Shown: positions 8,458 to 16,715, numbered from the stretch's first letter. The stretch: DNA of 64,000 nt from Polynucleobacter sp. SHI8 (GCF_027944005.1 NZ_AP027204.1:248001-312000), one strand, 5' to 3'. Notes: generated from the letters alone by a model not told the origin. Numbers and translations are program-made.

Positions 8458-9275
8458 AACGCAACGTGTCTCACAAGTCCTGGCACCTGAATCATTTTGC
8501 CTTCAGGGCCGATGGACATGGCGGTGAGATTACCACCCCACACACATCCTGTATCTAGACCAATCACATTGTCGCGTTGGATGAGACCCATTGTTGACCA
8601 GTGACCAAAGAATACTTTGTAATCTTCCGTTTTTCGTGATGGAACATCAAACCAAGGAAAGAGGCTTTTAGGGGCAGAGCCCATCCCTTCCTTAATTAAA
8701 AAATCCATTTCTCCTTTAGCGGAGCAAAAACGCATCCGCGTAAAAGCATTAATAATGATTCTGAGACGATCAGCCCCTTTTAGATTATTCGCCCACTTCG
8801 TTGGCGTATTGCCGTACATGTTTTCTAAGAAGCTGACATAGTTTTTTTTACGCAGTGCTTTTTGAACCTCATCCGCCAGTTCCATGGTTTGATTGATGCT
8901 CCATTGCGGCAAAACACCAGCATGTACAAAGAGATTATCCCCATCAAATAAAGCTAAGGGACGGTTACGTAACCAGTCAATGAGTTCACGACGATCTGGT
9001 GCGCGCAAAATATCATCGAGTGTATCTAAAGATTTGGAACCCCGAATGTTTGCATCACGCGCGAGTAGATGCAAATCATGGTTACCCAGAATACACTCGC
9101 AATCACCACGCTCTTGCCATGCCTTCAGACGACGCAAGGTTCCCAGTGAATCTGGACCACGATTAACGAGATCGCCGACACAAATAATTCTTGATCCTTT
9201 AGGCAGTTCTCGCACCAAAGCATCGAGCTGCGCCGAGCACCCTTGAATATCACCAATTGCGTAAATATGATCCAT
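8454..9275 (-). CDS. apaH: Symmetrical bis(5'-nucleosyl)-tetraphosphatase
   Basis: The 273 residues carry the calcineurin-like metallophosphatase motifs in order: G-D-I-Q-G-C near the N-terminus, G-D-L-V-N-R-G-P-D-S at about residue 34, and G-N-H-D-L-H-L-L at about 64. ApaH cleaves Ap4A symmetrically to two ADP, and in some bacteria also removes NpN caps from RNA. It is transcribed toward hemL, overlapping its end by 4 bp. Upstream (9276-9522) I see no gene. Confidence 0.95.
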   Translation of the reverse strand: MDHIYAIGDIQGCSAQLDALVRELPKGSRIICVGDLVNRGPDSLGTLRRLKAWQERGDCECILGNHDLHLLARDANIRGSKSLDTLDDILRAPDRRELIDWLRNRPLALFDGDNLFVHAGVLPQWSINQTMELADEVQKALRKKNYVSFLENMYGNTPTKWANNLKGADRLRIIINAFTRMRFCSAKGEMDFLIKEGMGSAPKSLFPWFDVPSRKTEDYKVFFGHWSTMGLIQRDNVIGLDTGCVWGGNLTAMSIGPEGKMIQVPGLVRHVAF

Positions 9276-9522
9276 GCGTTATTTTAAAGTAATGCGCACT
9301 CAAGGCTTAACAAAAACCCCAAGTCTATTAATCTGTATAAGTTTTATAAGGATAATTTTAGCTGAGTCAAGTTTCAAAGAGAAAAACTAAGTATTGAAAA
9401 GGGTGTGATACGGGAGACAGGATGACAATTTCACTTTGATATCCATGAGTGTCTTTGAAAAATCGCATTAGAAGTTAATTACCACTATAAAACGATCTTT
9501 AAAAAACGAATTATTTAATTCA

Positions 9523-9882
9523 TTACATAATTAAACTTTCAGCAGGTATTCCTAATGCAATATGTAAACGACGAATCATTGGTAATGTTAGACGCCTTTT
9601 TTTATTGAGGACTTCATATACTCGGTTGAGTTCACCAATCATTGGCGTGAGATCTTTCGGTTTCAGATTGGCTTGTTCCATACGAAATTTAATGGCCTCA
9701 ATGGGATCCGGCGCTTGAATCTTATGAAATTTAGATTCATAAGATTCAATGAGCATTAAGAGGATTTCGAAACGATCCCCTTTTTTTGTGCCTGGTGTTG
9801 GCTCCAAATCAAAATAAAACGAGGCCTCTTGAAGGGCTAACTCATATTCTTCTTCGTTTCGTATAGGTTTTAAATCACGCAT
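9523..9882 (-). CDS. higA: HigA-like antitoxin
   Basis: A 119-residue protein of the HigA type that follows the toxin gene: an N-terminal domain with P-I-R-N-E-E-E-Y-E-L-A-L and L-E-P-T-P-G-T-K-K-G-D-R, then a C-terminal Cro-like helix-turn-helix (about residues 70-119, L-K-P-K-D-L-T-P-M-I-G). It would bind and neutralise HigB and repress the operon. It starts 8 bp after the higB stop. The toxin gene is doubly disrupted, so higA now stands without a functional partner, although it still looks intact. Confidence 0.85.
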   Translation of the reverse strand: MRDLKPIRNEEEYELALQEASFYFDLEPTPGTKKGDRFEILLMLIESYESKFHKIQAPDPIEAIKFRMEQANLKPKDLTPMIGELNRVYEVLNKKRRLTLPMIRRLHIALGIPAESLIM

Positions 9883-10020
9883 TATTTTCTCTATTTAATG
9901 TTTAAGACATCTATGCCATCATATTCTTTATGTGTACCTATAAACTTGATGTAAATAGCCCCAAACTGATATGCAATAGCGACAACTAATCTATATTTAT
10001 TTCCACAGATATTGACATCC

Positions 10021-10042
10021 TCCCCGCCCTAAAGGACGGGGA
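10021..10042 (-). repeat. Right-end hairpin of the TnpB element
   Basis: TCCCCGCCCT and AGGACGGGGA pair over 10 bp with one mismatch around a 2-base loop. This is the usual GC-rich terminal structure of IS200/IS605 tnpB elements, recognised during transposition and forming the end of the omega-RNA scaffold. The tnpB stop codon (complement of 10029-10031) lies inside it. Confidence 0.75.
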
Positions 10043-11090
10043 TTCCTACTGCTAGACGCTCATGTCCGAGCGCGAGAATGTTTCTGGCAGCATTGAGGTC
10101 GCGGTCATTGACCGAACCACAATCTGAACAAATCCACTCTCTTATTCGCAAACCTGCTCTACCTTTCGGACTGTTGCTGTTGATACTTCCGCAACACGAA
10201 CAAGTCTGGGTTGTATAAGCTTCATTCACTTCCTCAAAAACCACGCCAGCGTAAGCGCTTTTATATTCCAACATCGTTTTGAGTGATGACCATCCAGCAT
10301 CCAGCGTAGATTTAGCCATCTTGGTTTGAATGAGGCCCTTGCTACTGACGTTCCCAACAAAGATCGCACCATATTCTTGTGTGAGCATGGTTGAGAACTT
10401 GTGCATCGCATCCTTGCGTCGATTTTTAATCTTCGCATGCATATTTTTTACTTCTAATTTCTTATTCGCTCGTTGCGCAATGCCTAATCGTTGTTCCAGC
10501 TTACGATATTCTCTGCCAACCAAGCGTTGGTTATCGCTCGTTACAGCACATTCTTTGAGCCCAAGGTCGATACCGACTGATTTTGTTGCTGTATTTGATT
10601 TTGTTTCGACTTTCACCGTGGCGTTGAAATACCAACGGCCACGAGAGTCCTCAGAAAATGTGCCTGTGCCAAACTCGTAATCTGATAACCCATAACTATC
10701 CCAAACATTGAGCTTGAGACCAGAAAATCGTAATTGACCACCTTTGCAGGAAATGCAATCACTACGAAAGGGTATCCAGCCAAGTGAACGATGTGAACCT
10801 TTTGATTTTCTCCAACGTAGTTTGAGTTTCTTGAACTGCTTACGTCTAGTTGCAAATTCGTGACCAACCATTTGCACACTTGCAGAGTTGAGATGTAATC
10901 CTTCTTTACCAGCCCCAGCAGTATATTTTTGCAAATCATAACCAGACATGAATTTACCTGTCCTTTGGGCATGCTTTAATGACAACTCGTTGCAGTAGTT
11001 CCAAACAAAATTCACCTCGTTCGCCAGCTTACGCAGTGCTTTTGCGTGCTTATCTTTGATGCGAACTCGGATTGTTTTGATAGATGCCAT
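10029..11090 (-). CDS. tnpB: TnpB, RNA-guided nuclease of an IS200/IS605-type element
   Basis: 353 residues from the ATG at 11090 (an in-frame upstream start at 11153 is less likely). The N-terminal helical region is followed by a RuvC-like nuclease: Asp175 in G-I-D-L-G-L-K, a zinc finger (C297/C300 and C321/C324) and D-R-D-L-N-A-A-R-N at 329-337. The usual RuvC-II glutamate site is Gly246 (I-F-V-G-N-V-S) instead; candidate replacement acids lie at Glu286, Glu287 and Glu290. TnpB proteins cut DNA guided by omega-RNA from the element's end, which promotes element retention. Confidence 0.88.
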   Translation of the reverse strand: MASIKTIRVRIKDKHAKALRKLANEVNFVWNYCNELSLKHAQRTGKFMSGYDLQKYTAGAGKEGLHLNSASVQMVGHEFATRRKQFKKLKLRWRKSKGSHRSLGWIPFRSDCISCKGGQLRFSGLKLNVWDSYGLSDYEFGTGTFSEDSRGRWYFNATVKVETKSNTATKSVGIDLGLKECAVTSDNQRLVGREYRKLEQRLGIAQRANKKLEVKNMHAKIKNRRKDAMHKFSTMLTQEYGAIFVGNVSSKGLIQTKMAKSTLDAGWSSLKTMLEYKSAYAGVVFEEVNEAYTTQTCSCCGSINSNSPKGRAGLRIREWICSDCGSVNDRDLNAARNILALGHERLAVGIPVL

Positions 11091-11404
11091 ACTGTATATT
11101 TTAACAGTACTGTACCGTTGAAGCAATAGATATATAAGCTTTACGAAATTCATCCTCCACCTGAAGGAAGGAGATTTCTTTCGGATTTTTGTTAAAAATT
11201 ACTCGATTATTTCCAATTACACTTGCATTCTTATATTGCAGTTTAATTTCATTTGGCGTTTGCCAATTTGCTTTTAATGCTTCGTCCTATCAAGCTTTTA
11301 AAGCTTGTTCACAATCCCTATGCTTATGCCAAAAGGCAATTAAGGTTTTCTTGGAAATTACTCTAATTAAAATATAGTCCCATTTTGGGACTATTGCAAT
11401 TGGA

Positions 11405-12886
11405 TTAAGTTTCTTTAACAGGGGACGATTTAACGACACCGTAACGTAGCAATGTCGCAAGTCTTGCTTCTCCATGATCAACAATAGGAAGTGGATAATC
11501 ACTTCCTAAGCGAATATTCGCAGCTTCCAGTTCAATTGCTCCGGCTTGCCATGGTGCATGAATCGACTTATTTGATAAGGCGGATAACTCAGGGCAATAG
11601 CGTCTAATAAATTTACCTTCAGTATCAAATTTTTGCGATTGAGTAATCGGATTAAAAATCCGGAAATATGGCTGAGCATCACAACCACTCGAAGCTGCCC
11701 ATTGCCAGCCACCATTATTCGCAGAAAAATCAAAGTCATTGAGCGTATCGGCAAAATAGGCCTCACCCCTGCGCCAGTCAATACCCAAATCTTTAATCAA
11801 AAAACAAGCAGCAACCATCCGTAAGCGATTATGCATATAACCCGTAGAGTTCAGTTGGCGCATAGCTGCATCGACAATTGGGTAACCCGTCTTACCGGAG
11901 CACCATGCCTGAAAGTGTTTTTCAGCCGTAGCATCTTTATCCCAGACAATCTTGTCATAATCCGGTTTAAATGAAGCGCCACTCGCAAGTCTTGGGTGGT
12001 TAGCCAAAATCATAAAATAAAAATCCCGCCAAATGAGTTCAGATAACCAAATCGTTGCCCCCATACTTCCCGCTAGCATTTGCAGATGAGCGTCTCTGAC
12101 TAATGCCCGAATCGAGATCGTGCCAAAGCGAAGATGGGTTGAGAGATAACTGGGGCCTTTGATAGATGGGAAGTCGCGGCTGATGTGATATTGATGCATC
12201 CGTTCGACGAAGTTTTCAAAAGCGATAGATGCTCCAGTCATACCCGGTTGAATAAAGGATTCAATACCAGAAGGACTAAAGCCCATTTGCGAGAGAGTCA
12301 CTTGCGCTAAGAGCTTTGCGGGAATAGGGGCTAATTGCCCAAAAGATTTTTGATCTAAAAAACAGGAAAAAGGCGCAAGATCAGCGTCACTGAGTTTTTT
12401 GAGCCAAGCATTCTTGTAGGGGGTAAAAACTGAATAGACATTACCCTCTTTAGAAAGTACCTCATGTTTTTCAAAGATGACTTGATCTTTATAAGAGGAA
12501 AATTCAATACCCAATTTTTGCAGAGAAGCTGCGACAGTATGATCTCGAACCTGAGCGACGGGTTCATAGTCATGGTTGGTATAAACCTCACTCACTTGTA
12601 ATGTTTTGGCAAGCTCTGGAATAAGGACTTGAGGGTCGCCATGAAGCTGAATCATCCCAGCACTGGGATTCATTTTCAATAGCTCTGAGTGAAGCTCTTG
12701 CACAGACTGCCAGATAAAGTCGACTCGACGATCATGTGTAAATCCCTTATCGAGAAGGGGCGTCAAAATAGTCGTATCGTAAACAAAACATAGAAATACC
12801 TGATCACAAGCTTTAAGTGCCTGAAAGATTGCTTGTGAGTCGAACAGACGTAAATCACGACGTAGCCAAACTAAACCAAGTTTCAT
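11405..12886 (-). CDS. phr: Deoxyribodipyrimidine photolyase
   Basis: 493 residues with the photolyase architecture. The N-terminal alpha/beta antenna domain begins L-V-W-L-R-R-D-L-R-L; the C-terminal FAD-binding helical domain contains W-R-D-F-Y-F, G-K-T-G-Y-P-I-V-D-A-A-M-R-Q-L and M-H-N-R-L-R-M-V. The F-D-F-S-A-N-N-G-G-W-Q-W stretch matches the class I CPD group. It repairs cyclobutane pyrimidine dimers using blue light, which fits an organism of sunlit water. It is divergent from yqgE, with 121 bp between the starts. Cryptochrome-type function cannot be excluded. Confidence 0.95.
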   Translation of the reverse strand: MKLGLVWLRRDLRLFDSQAIFQALKACDQVFLCFVYDTTILTPLLDKGFTHDRRVDFIWQSVQELHSELLKMNPSAGMIQLHGDPQVLIPELAKTLQVSEVYTNHDYEPVAQVRDHTVAASLQKLGIEFSSYKDQVIFEKHEVLSKEGNVYSVFTPYKNAWLKKLSDADLAPFSCFLDQKSFGQLAPIPAKLLAQVTLSQMGFSPSGIESFIQPGMTGASIAFENFVERMHQYHISRDFPSIKGPSYLSTHLRFGTISIRALVRDAHLQMLAGSMGATIWLSELIWRDFYFMILANHPRLASGASFKPDYDKIVWDKDATAEKHFQAWCSGKTGYPIVDAAMRQLNSTGYMHNRLRMVAACFLIKDLGIDWRRGEAYFADTLNDFDFSANNGGWQWAASSGCDAQPYFRIFNPITQSQKFDTEGKFIRRYCPELSALSNKSIHAPWQAGAIELEAANIRLGSDYPLPIVDHGEARLATLLRYGVVKSSPVKET

Positions 12887-13007
12887 AGATATTTCCGAAA
12901 AAGTTGAGTTATATATTGTGCTACGAAAAATAACCCTATGGGACCTAAAGATTTATTTTCTAATGATGTTCCTTCAGAAATAGTGAAATTAGAGATAGAA
13001 TTACTCT

Positions 13008-13601
13008 ATGGATTTTTTTACAGAAGATGTTTCTCATTTAGCGAATCAGTTATTGATCGCCATGCCCGGCATGTTGGATGACCAATTTGCTGGAACGGTT
13101 GTCTATATCTGTGAGCACAATAGTCAAGGCGCAATGGGTCTGGTCGTCAATCGTCCCACCAATATTGATTTAAAAGACTTATTCGACAGAATCGAGCTCA
13201 AGCTTGAGACTGCTCCTTTAGAAAATCAACCTGTGTATTTAGGTGGTCCAGTTCAAACTGAGCGTGGTTTTGTTTTGCATCCCCAAGCAGATGATATTCG
13301 TTATAGCTCTTCATTAACCGTGCCAGGTGGTTTGGCAATGACAACCTCTAAAGATGTTCTAGAGGCAGTTTCAACCGGCAATGGACCAGATAAATTTTTA
13401 ATGACCCTTGGGTATGCAGGTTGGTCAGCTGGTCAGCTTGAGGATGAGATCTCGAAAAACGGCTGGTTAAACGTATCGACCCACATTGAGGAGATTAAGA
13501 GTATTGTTTTTGATACACCCTATGCAGATCGATATCAACGTGTCATGAGCTTGATGGGTATTGATCCAAGTCACCTCAGCGGTGATGTCGGGCACGCTTA
13601 A
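13008..13601 (+). CDS. yqgE: YqgE/AlgH family protein
   Basis: 197 residues with the UPF0301 signature near the N-terminus (L-L-I-A-M-P-G-M at residues 17-24) followed by G-T-V-V-Y-I-C-E-H and M-G-L-V-V-N-R-P. The biochemical role is not established; in Pseudomonas it was named AlgH for an effect on alginate. It is followed 38 bp later by ruvX, the widely conserved order yqgE-ruvX-pyrR-pyrB. Confidence 0.92.
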   Translation: MDFFTEDVSHLANQLLIAMPGMLDDQFAGTVVYICEHNSQGAMGLVVNRPTNIDLKDLFDRIELKLETAPLENQPVYLGGPVQTERGFVLHPQADDIRYSSSLTVPGGLAMTTSKDVLEAVSTGNGPDKFLMTLGYAGWSAGQLEDEISKNGWLNVSTHIEEIKSIVFDTPYADRYQRVMSLMGIDPSHLSGDVGHA

Positions 13602-13639
13602 GCCTACCAATTTAGCGCCATAATTACTGATTATTTTAG

Positions 13640-14023
13640 ATGCACACATTTCTAGCTTTTGATTTTGGTACAAAAAATATTGGAGTTGCCGTGGGCAACT
13701 CCATCATGCGTCAAGCACAGCCTTTAAAAACCATTCAACATAAAAATGTAGATGTCGTATTTCAGGTCATTCAAAAGTTGGTGAAAGAGTGGGAAGTCAC
13801 ACATTTTGTCGTTGGTTTGCCAACCCATCCAGATGGTGCAGAACATGAGATGACCCATCGCGCAAAGCGTTTTGGCAATCAGTTAAACGGTAGACTAAAC
13901 CTACCTGTGCAATGGGTTGATGAGAGATATACATCGGCGGTAGCGGAGAATCACCTGGGTGATATTGATAGTCAGGCGGCGGTATTGATACTTGAGCAGT
14001 ATTTTCAAGAAACTCCTGATTAG
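13640..14023 (+). CDS. ruvX: Putative pre-16S rRNA nuclease / Holliday junction resolvase-like RuvX
   Basis: The 127 residues show the RNase H-like fold of YqgF: A-F-D-F-G-T-K-N-I-G-V-A-V-G near the N-terminus with the first catalytic Asp, V-V-G-L-P at about residues 57-61, and D-E-R-Y-T-S at about 93-98. The family processes the 5' end of 16S rRNA. It follows yqgE in the conserved order; the expected next gene, pyrR, is displaced 2.1 kb by a hipBA module. Confidence 0.93.
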   Translation: MHTFLAFDFGTKNIGVAVGNSIMRQAQPLKTIQHKNVDVVFQVIQKLVKEWEVTHFVVGLPTHPDGAEHEMTHRAKRFGNQLNGRLNLPVQWVDERYTSAVAENHLGDIDSQAAVLILEQYFQETPD

Positions 14024-14031
14024 TCAATTAT

Positions 14032-14068
14032 CCTTGTAAATTAGTATTGATAATACTAATTTACAAGG
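14032..14068. terminator. Perfect 17-bp inverted repeat after ruvX
   Basis: Arms of 17 bp (CCTTGTAAATTAGTATT and its exact complement) flank a 3-base loop, beginning 9 bp after the ruvX stop. The stem is AT-rich and no uridine run follows, so it is not a textbook terminator. It may end ruvX transcription in either direction or protect the 3' end. It also marks the junction where the hipBA module begins. Confidence 0.5.
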
Positions 14069-14186
14069 TAAATCATTTGTTAAGGTTACGCTGGGCTTAA
14101 TGAGTTTTGAGAGACAAAGTACCGATAAATCATAGTTGCCTGCGAACTTAAAGCACATCAATTGACAATGCATATAAGTGCATAAA

Positions 14187-14242
14187 AGATTTTATAAAAT
14201 CTGTTATAATAAAATTATCACATAAGAGATCTTATAAAATCT
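14187..14242 (+). promoter_or_regulatory. hipBA operator pair and promoter (module 2)
   Basis: A perfect 16-bp palindrome, AGATTTTATAAAATCT, occupies 14187-14202. A second copy with one mismatch lies at 14227-14242, exactly 40 bp on (about four helical turns) and touching the hipB ATG. A TATAAT at 14205-14210 sits between them. Two in-phase sites bracketing the -10 fit cooperative HipB autorepression. There is no Shine-Dalgarno before the ATG. Confidence 0.6.
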
Positions 14243-14551
14243 ATGGTTTACGATCTACTATCCCCCACTGAAATAGTCTCCCAAATTGGCAAGAACTTAC
14301 GTCTTACCCGTATTGCTCAAAACATTCGACAAGAAGACCTTGTCACAATGAGTGGAGCAAGTCTACAAGCGATTAAAAATTTGGAGGGTGGGGGTAATGT
14401 CGAACTCATGACATTTATCCGGGTATCTAAAGCATTAGGACTTGATCTAGGTATTTGGGAAGCTTGTCAACCTAAACCACAAACACTTGCAGAAATTGAA
14501 CGAATCGAAATTGCTCGCACTAATTCCTCTAGGATCAGATCCTCAAAATGA
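14243..14551 (+). CDS. hipB: HipB-like XRE-family antitoxin (module 2)
   Basis: A 102-residue helix-turn-helix protein: residues 12-70 form the Cro/CI fold (L-R-L-T-R-I-A-Q-N-I-R-Q-E-D-L-V-T-M-S-G), with a polar C-terminal tail. It overlaps the next gene, a HipA kinase, by 4 bp. Paired palindromes upstream point to autoregulation. It lies between ruvX and pyrR, normally adjacent in related genomes, so the module is probably an insertion. Confidence 0.87.
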   Translation: MVYDLLSPTEIVSQIGKNLRLTRIAQNIRQEDLVTMSGASLQAIKNLEGGGNVELMTFIRVSKALGLDLGIWEACQPKPQTLAEIERIEIARTNSSRIRSSK

Positions 14552-15795
14552 GCTCAAAACTTCAAGTAAGCTTAAGATTTAGTGAGTCTACTGCGCCTAT
14601 ATTGATTGGTGAGTGTCTTTGGATACCGAGTGAGAAACGAGTTGCTTTTGAATGGGATCCCGCATTCCTTAATTCTAGGTATGAGCTTTCTCCTATTGTT
14701 TTACCCAAAAAAGCTTTAGCATCAAAAGCTCCATTTGAGCCTTTTGATGGTTTACATGGGCTATTTTCAGATTCCATACCTGATGGTTTTGGGTTACGTC
14801 TAATGAATCAAGGTCTAGTACGATATGGTCTATCACCAAGCGAAGTCAATCCCCTTCACCGACTTGCCTGGGTCGGACAACATGGAATTGGAGCATTTTG
14901 CTATTCACCGGTCATCGATAACCATGACTATAGGGAACTTGCGCAACTTTCTGAAATTTCTCATTATGCAAAATTGGCACAAACAGAGATTCTTGAGGAC
15001 ATCCCTAGGTCCATGATTCAGTCAGGCGGTTCAGCTTTAGGAGCGCGGCCGAAATTTTGGGCTCAGGTATCGAGTGATGGTAAACAAATGATTCTCGGGG
15101 ATCGTGGTGCAACTCCACAGGGGTTTAGTCCTGTCTTATTAAAGTTTGCTCCCCGCCAAGGCGATCAAAACGAACCATTTTATGAAGCAGCTTGTTTATC
15201 ATTAGTCTCTAAGTATGGCGTGCCAGCTGCAACGGCACAATTAATAACACAAAGTGATTGTGTGGCATTAGCTGTTCATCGATTCGACCGTTTACCCAAC
15301 GGAAGAAGAATACATATGCAAAGTGTCGCGGCGTTATTACAGATCAATTTTCGTGTGCCATCACTGGATTACTTAGACCTCGTCAAGCTTTCGGCCAAGT
15401 TATCTGGTGCGCCTCAAAAGGAACTTATTTTTAGACTAGCATGCATGAATGTCGCACTGTGTAACCGAGATGATCATGCTAAAAATTTTGCATTTTGTAT
15501 GGATTCCTCTGGAGTGTGGCAACTATCGCCAGCATTTGACATATCACCGAATCAAGGACCGAATGGTTGGCACACAATGACTGTGGCTGGCGAAGGCCAA
15601 CGTATCACTAAAGAGCATTTGTTGCACTTTGCAAAGGAAATACAATTATCAGAAGTAATTGCCAAAGATGCAATTGATAAAGCACTTGCGGCGTCTCATG
15701 AATTTGAGGTAACTGCGATCAACTTTGGAGCTAGCAAAAGAAGTGTAAAGAAATGGTCGACACAATTAAAAAAAATTGCAAAAGACTTAATATAA
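14548..15795 (+). CDS. hipA: HipA-family kinase toxin (module 2)
   Basis: 415 residues. The glycine-rich G-G-S-A-L-G-A-R-P-K loop, the catalytic C-N-R-D-D-H-A-K-N-F loop and L-S-P-A-F-D-I-S-P-N are all present, so the kinase core looks active. The N-terminal coupling domain contains G-L-H-G-L-F-S-D-S-I-P-D-G-F. It overlaps hipB by 4 bp and is followed 13 bp later by a small unknown gene that may belong to the same transcript. Its sequence differs from the other three HipA proteins of the window, arguing against recent duplication. Confidence 0.9.
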   Translation: MSSKLQVSLRFSESTAPILIGECLWIPSEKRVAFEWDPAFLNSRYELSPIVLPKKALASKAPFEPFDGLHGLFSDSIPDGFGLRLMNQGLVRYGLSPSEVNPLHRLAWVGQHGIGAFCYSPVIDNHDYRELAQLSEISHYAKLAQTEILEDIPRSMIQSGGSALGARPKFWAQVSSDGKQMILGDRGATPQGFSPVLLKFAPRQGDQNEPFYEAACLSLVSKYGVPAATAQLITQSDCVALAVHRFDRLPNGRRIHMQSVAALLQINFRVPSLDYLDLVKLSAKLSGAPQKELIFRLACMNVALCNRDDHAKNFAFCMDSSGVWQLSPAFDISPNQGPNGWHTMTVAGEGQRITKEHLLHFAKEIQLSEVIAKDAIDKALAASHEFEVTAINFGASKRSVKKWSTQLKKIAKDLI

Positions 15796-15808
15796 GGACT
15801 GTCATTGA

Positions 15809-16027
15809 ATGACAAGAGATAAAAAAAGCTGTCACTTAGTTGAAATGACTGAAGAAAAAATCACTCTAAAACAATTGGCTAGTAGCACGAGTCCAAACAA
15901 AGATACCAAGCAAAAAGAAAGTATTGATGACTTTATCAGTATTTTGTCAACGAAAACCACACAGTCTGTAAGTATTGAAGAACTAAACGAGATGATTGCT
16001 CATGGATGGAGTCTCCAAGAGAAATGA
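15809..16027 (+). CDS. Small hypothetical protein downstream of hipA
   Basis: 72 residues, unrecognised. It is polar and Ser/Thr/Lys-rich. The C-terminal third (S-V-S-I-E-E-L-N-E-M-I-A-H-G-W) resembles the tails of some AbrB-type antitoxins, but no DNA-binding half is visible. A purine-rich ATAAGGAC lies a few bases before the ATG at 15809, 13 bp after hipA, so it is probably the third gene of the hipBA transcript. It may start instead at the ATG of M-T-E-E-K. It could be an accessory protein of the module or the remnant of another antitoxin. Confidence 0.5.
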   Translation: MTRDKKSCHLVEMTEEKITLKQLASSTSPNKDTKQKESIDDFISILSTKTTQSVSIEELNEMIAHGWSLQEK

Positions 16028-16154
16028 TATCGAGCAACAAATCTAAGCTGGGTTAAAGTCCTCACCCGCTAAATATCAAAAAGCAATGCAAAGCCAGCAT
16101 CAGAAAAAATGCTATGTTATTGTAATTACATCACCAACAAAGATTTGTCGACAA

Positions 16155-16715
16155 ATGACTGCAAATATTCCTGACGAAATCCCCTCATCGCTGCCCGATG
16201 CTGAAAAACTCTACGCGAACCTCTTAGAGCAGGTGCGCTCAGCCAAAGTCAGAAAACCTAGTCTACAAGTTGTTGGACTTGCCAGTGGCGGAGCCTGGAT
16301 TGCCAAACGTATCGCCAAAGACCTGAATCTAGAAACTTTTGGCGTTATTAATGTAAGCTTTCACCGAGATGATTATGCGGAAAAAGGCACCAAGGCCTTA
16401 AACACAGAAGAAGGATTATCTACAAGCCTTCCATTTGACGTTGATGGGGCCCATATCATCCTAATTGATGATGTTCTAGATACAGGAAGAACAGTCCGAG
16501 CAGCCCTGAACGAGATCTTTGATTACGGCAGACCTGCCAAAGTTGAGCTTGCCGTACTTGCAGATCGTTATAGAAGAGAGCTCCCGGTAGAAGCCTCTTT
16601 TAGGGGGGCAAGGGTAGATTTAGCCCAAAATCAAATCTTAGTGCTCGAGCAACTTCCTGACGGAAGATTTGATTTCAACACAGAGAACAAACATCACCCC
16701 AGTAGTGTGGTTTAA
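16155..16715 (+). CDS. pyrR: PyrR bifunctional pyr regulator / uracil phosphoribosyltransferase
   Basis: 186 residues from the ATG at 16155 (the open frame extends to 16086, but family similarity begins with I-P-D-E-I-P-S-S-L-P). The PRPP-binding loop I-L-I-D-D-V-L-D-T-G-R-T is clear, preceded by V-G-L-A-S-G-G and followed by a C-terminal S-F-R-G-A-R-V-D. PyrR makes UMP from uracil and PRPP, and in Gram-positives attenuates pyr mRNA. It normally neighbours ruvX and pyrB; here hipBA and fic have separated it from both. Confidence 0.92.
   Translation: MTANIPDEIPSSLPDAEKLYANLLEQVRSAKVRKPSLQVVGLASGGAWIAKRIAKDLNLETFGVINVSFHRDDYAEKGTKALNTEEGLSTSLPFDVDGAHIILIDDVLDTGRTVRAALNEIFDYGRPAKVELAVLADRYRRELPVEASFRGARVDLAQNQILVLEQLPDGRFDFNTENKHHPSSVV

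Larger units (their letters stand above)
10011..11190 (-). mobile_element. IS200/IS605-type element carrying only tnpB
   Basis: The 1180-bp boundaries are fixed by the host gene: deleting 10011-11190 rejoins higB in frame. No target duplication is seen, and the left end follows TTTAAC on the minus strand, which agrees with single-strand insertion by HUH TnpA transposases of this family. No tnpA is present, so the copy would need a transposase in trans. A hairpin marks the right end (10021-10042). The RNA guide of TnpB would be taken from the flank just outside this end, that is from higB itself. Confidence 0.85.
9891..11367 (-). pseudogene. higB: higB mRNA-interferase toxin, disrupted by stop codons and a TnpB element
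   Basis: Two in-frame pieces flank a mobile element. The 5' piece (11367 down to 11191, 59 codons) begins R-V-I-S-K-K-T-L and ends V-I-F-N. The 3' piece (10010 down to 9891) encodes I-C-G-N-K-Y-R-L-V-V-A and ends at a stop, followed by higA. Joining them restores a 98-residue HigB. The 5' piece also carries two consecutive stops, TGA TAG (codons 26-27, 11292-11287), where HigB relatives, as I recall them, have Trp-Tyr. The start codon position is ATT rather than ATG. HigB is a ribosome-dependent mRNA-cleaving toxin; this copy is surely dead. Confidence 0.85.

Noticed and set aside
10330..10680. Plus-strand frames within tnpB
   Set aside because: They are shadows of the strongly supported minus-strand tnpB.
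11189..11377. A plus-strand 62-residue ORF
   Set aside because: It is the reverse of the 5' piece of the disrupted higB gene, whose protein similarity is clear on the minus strand.
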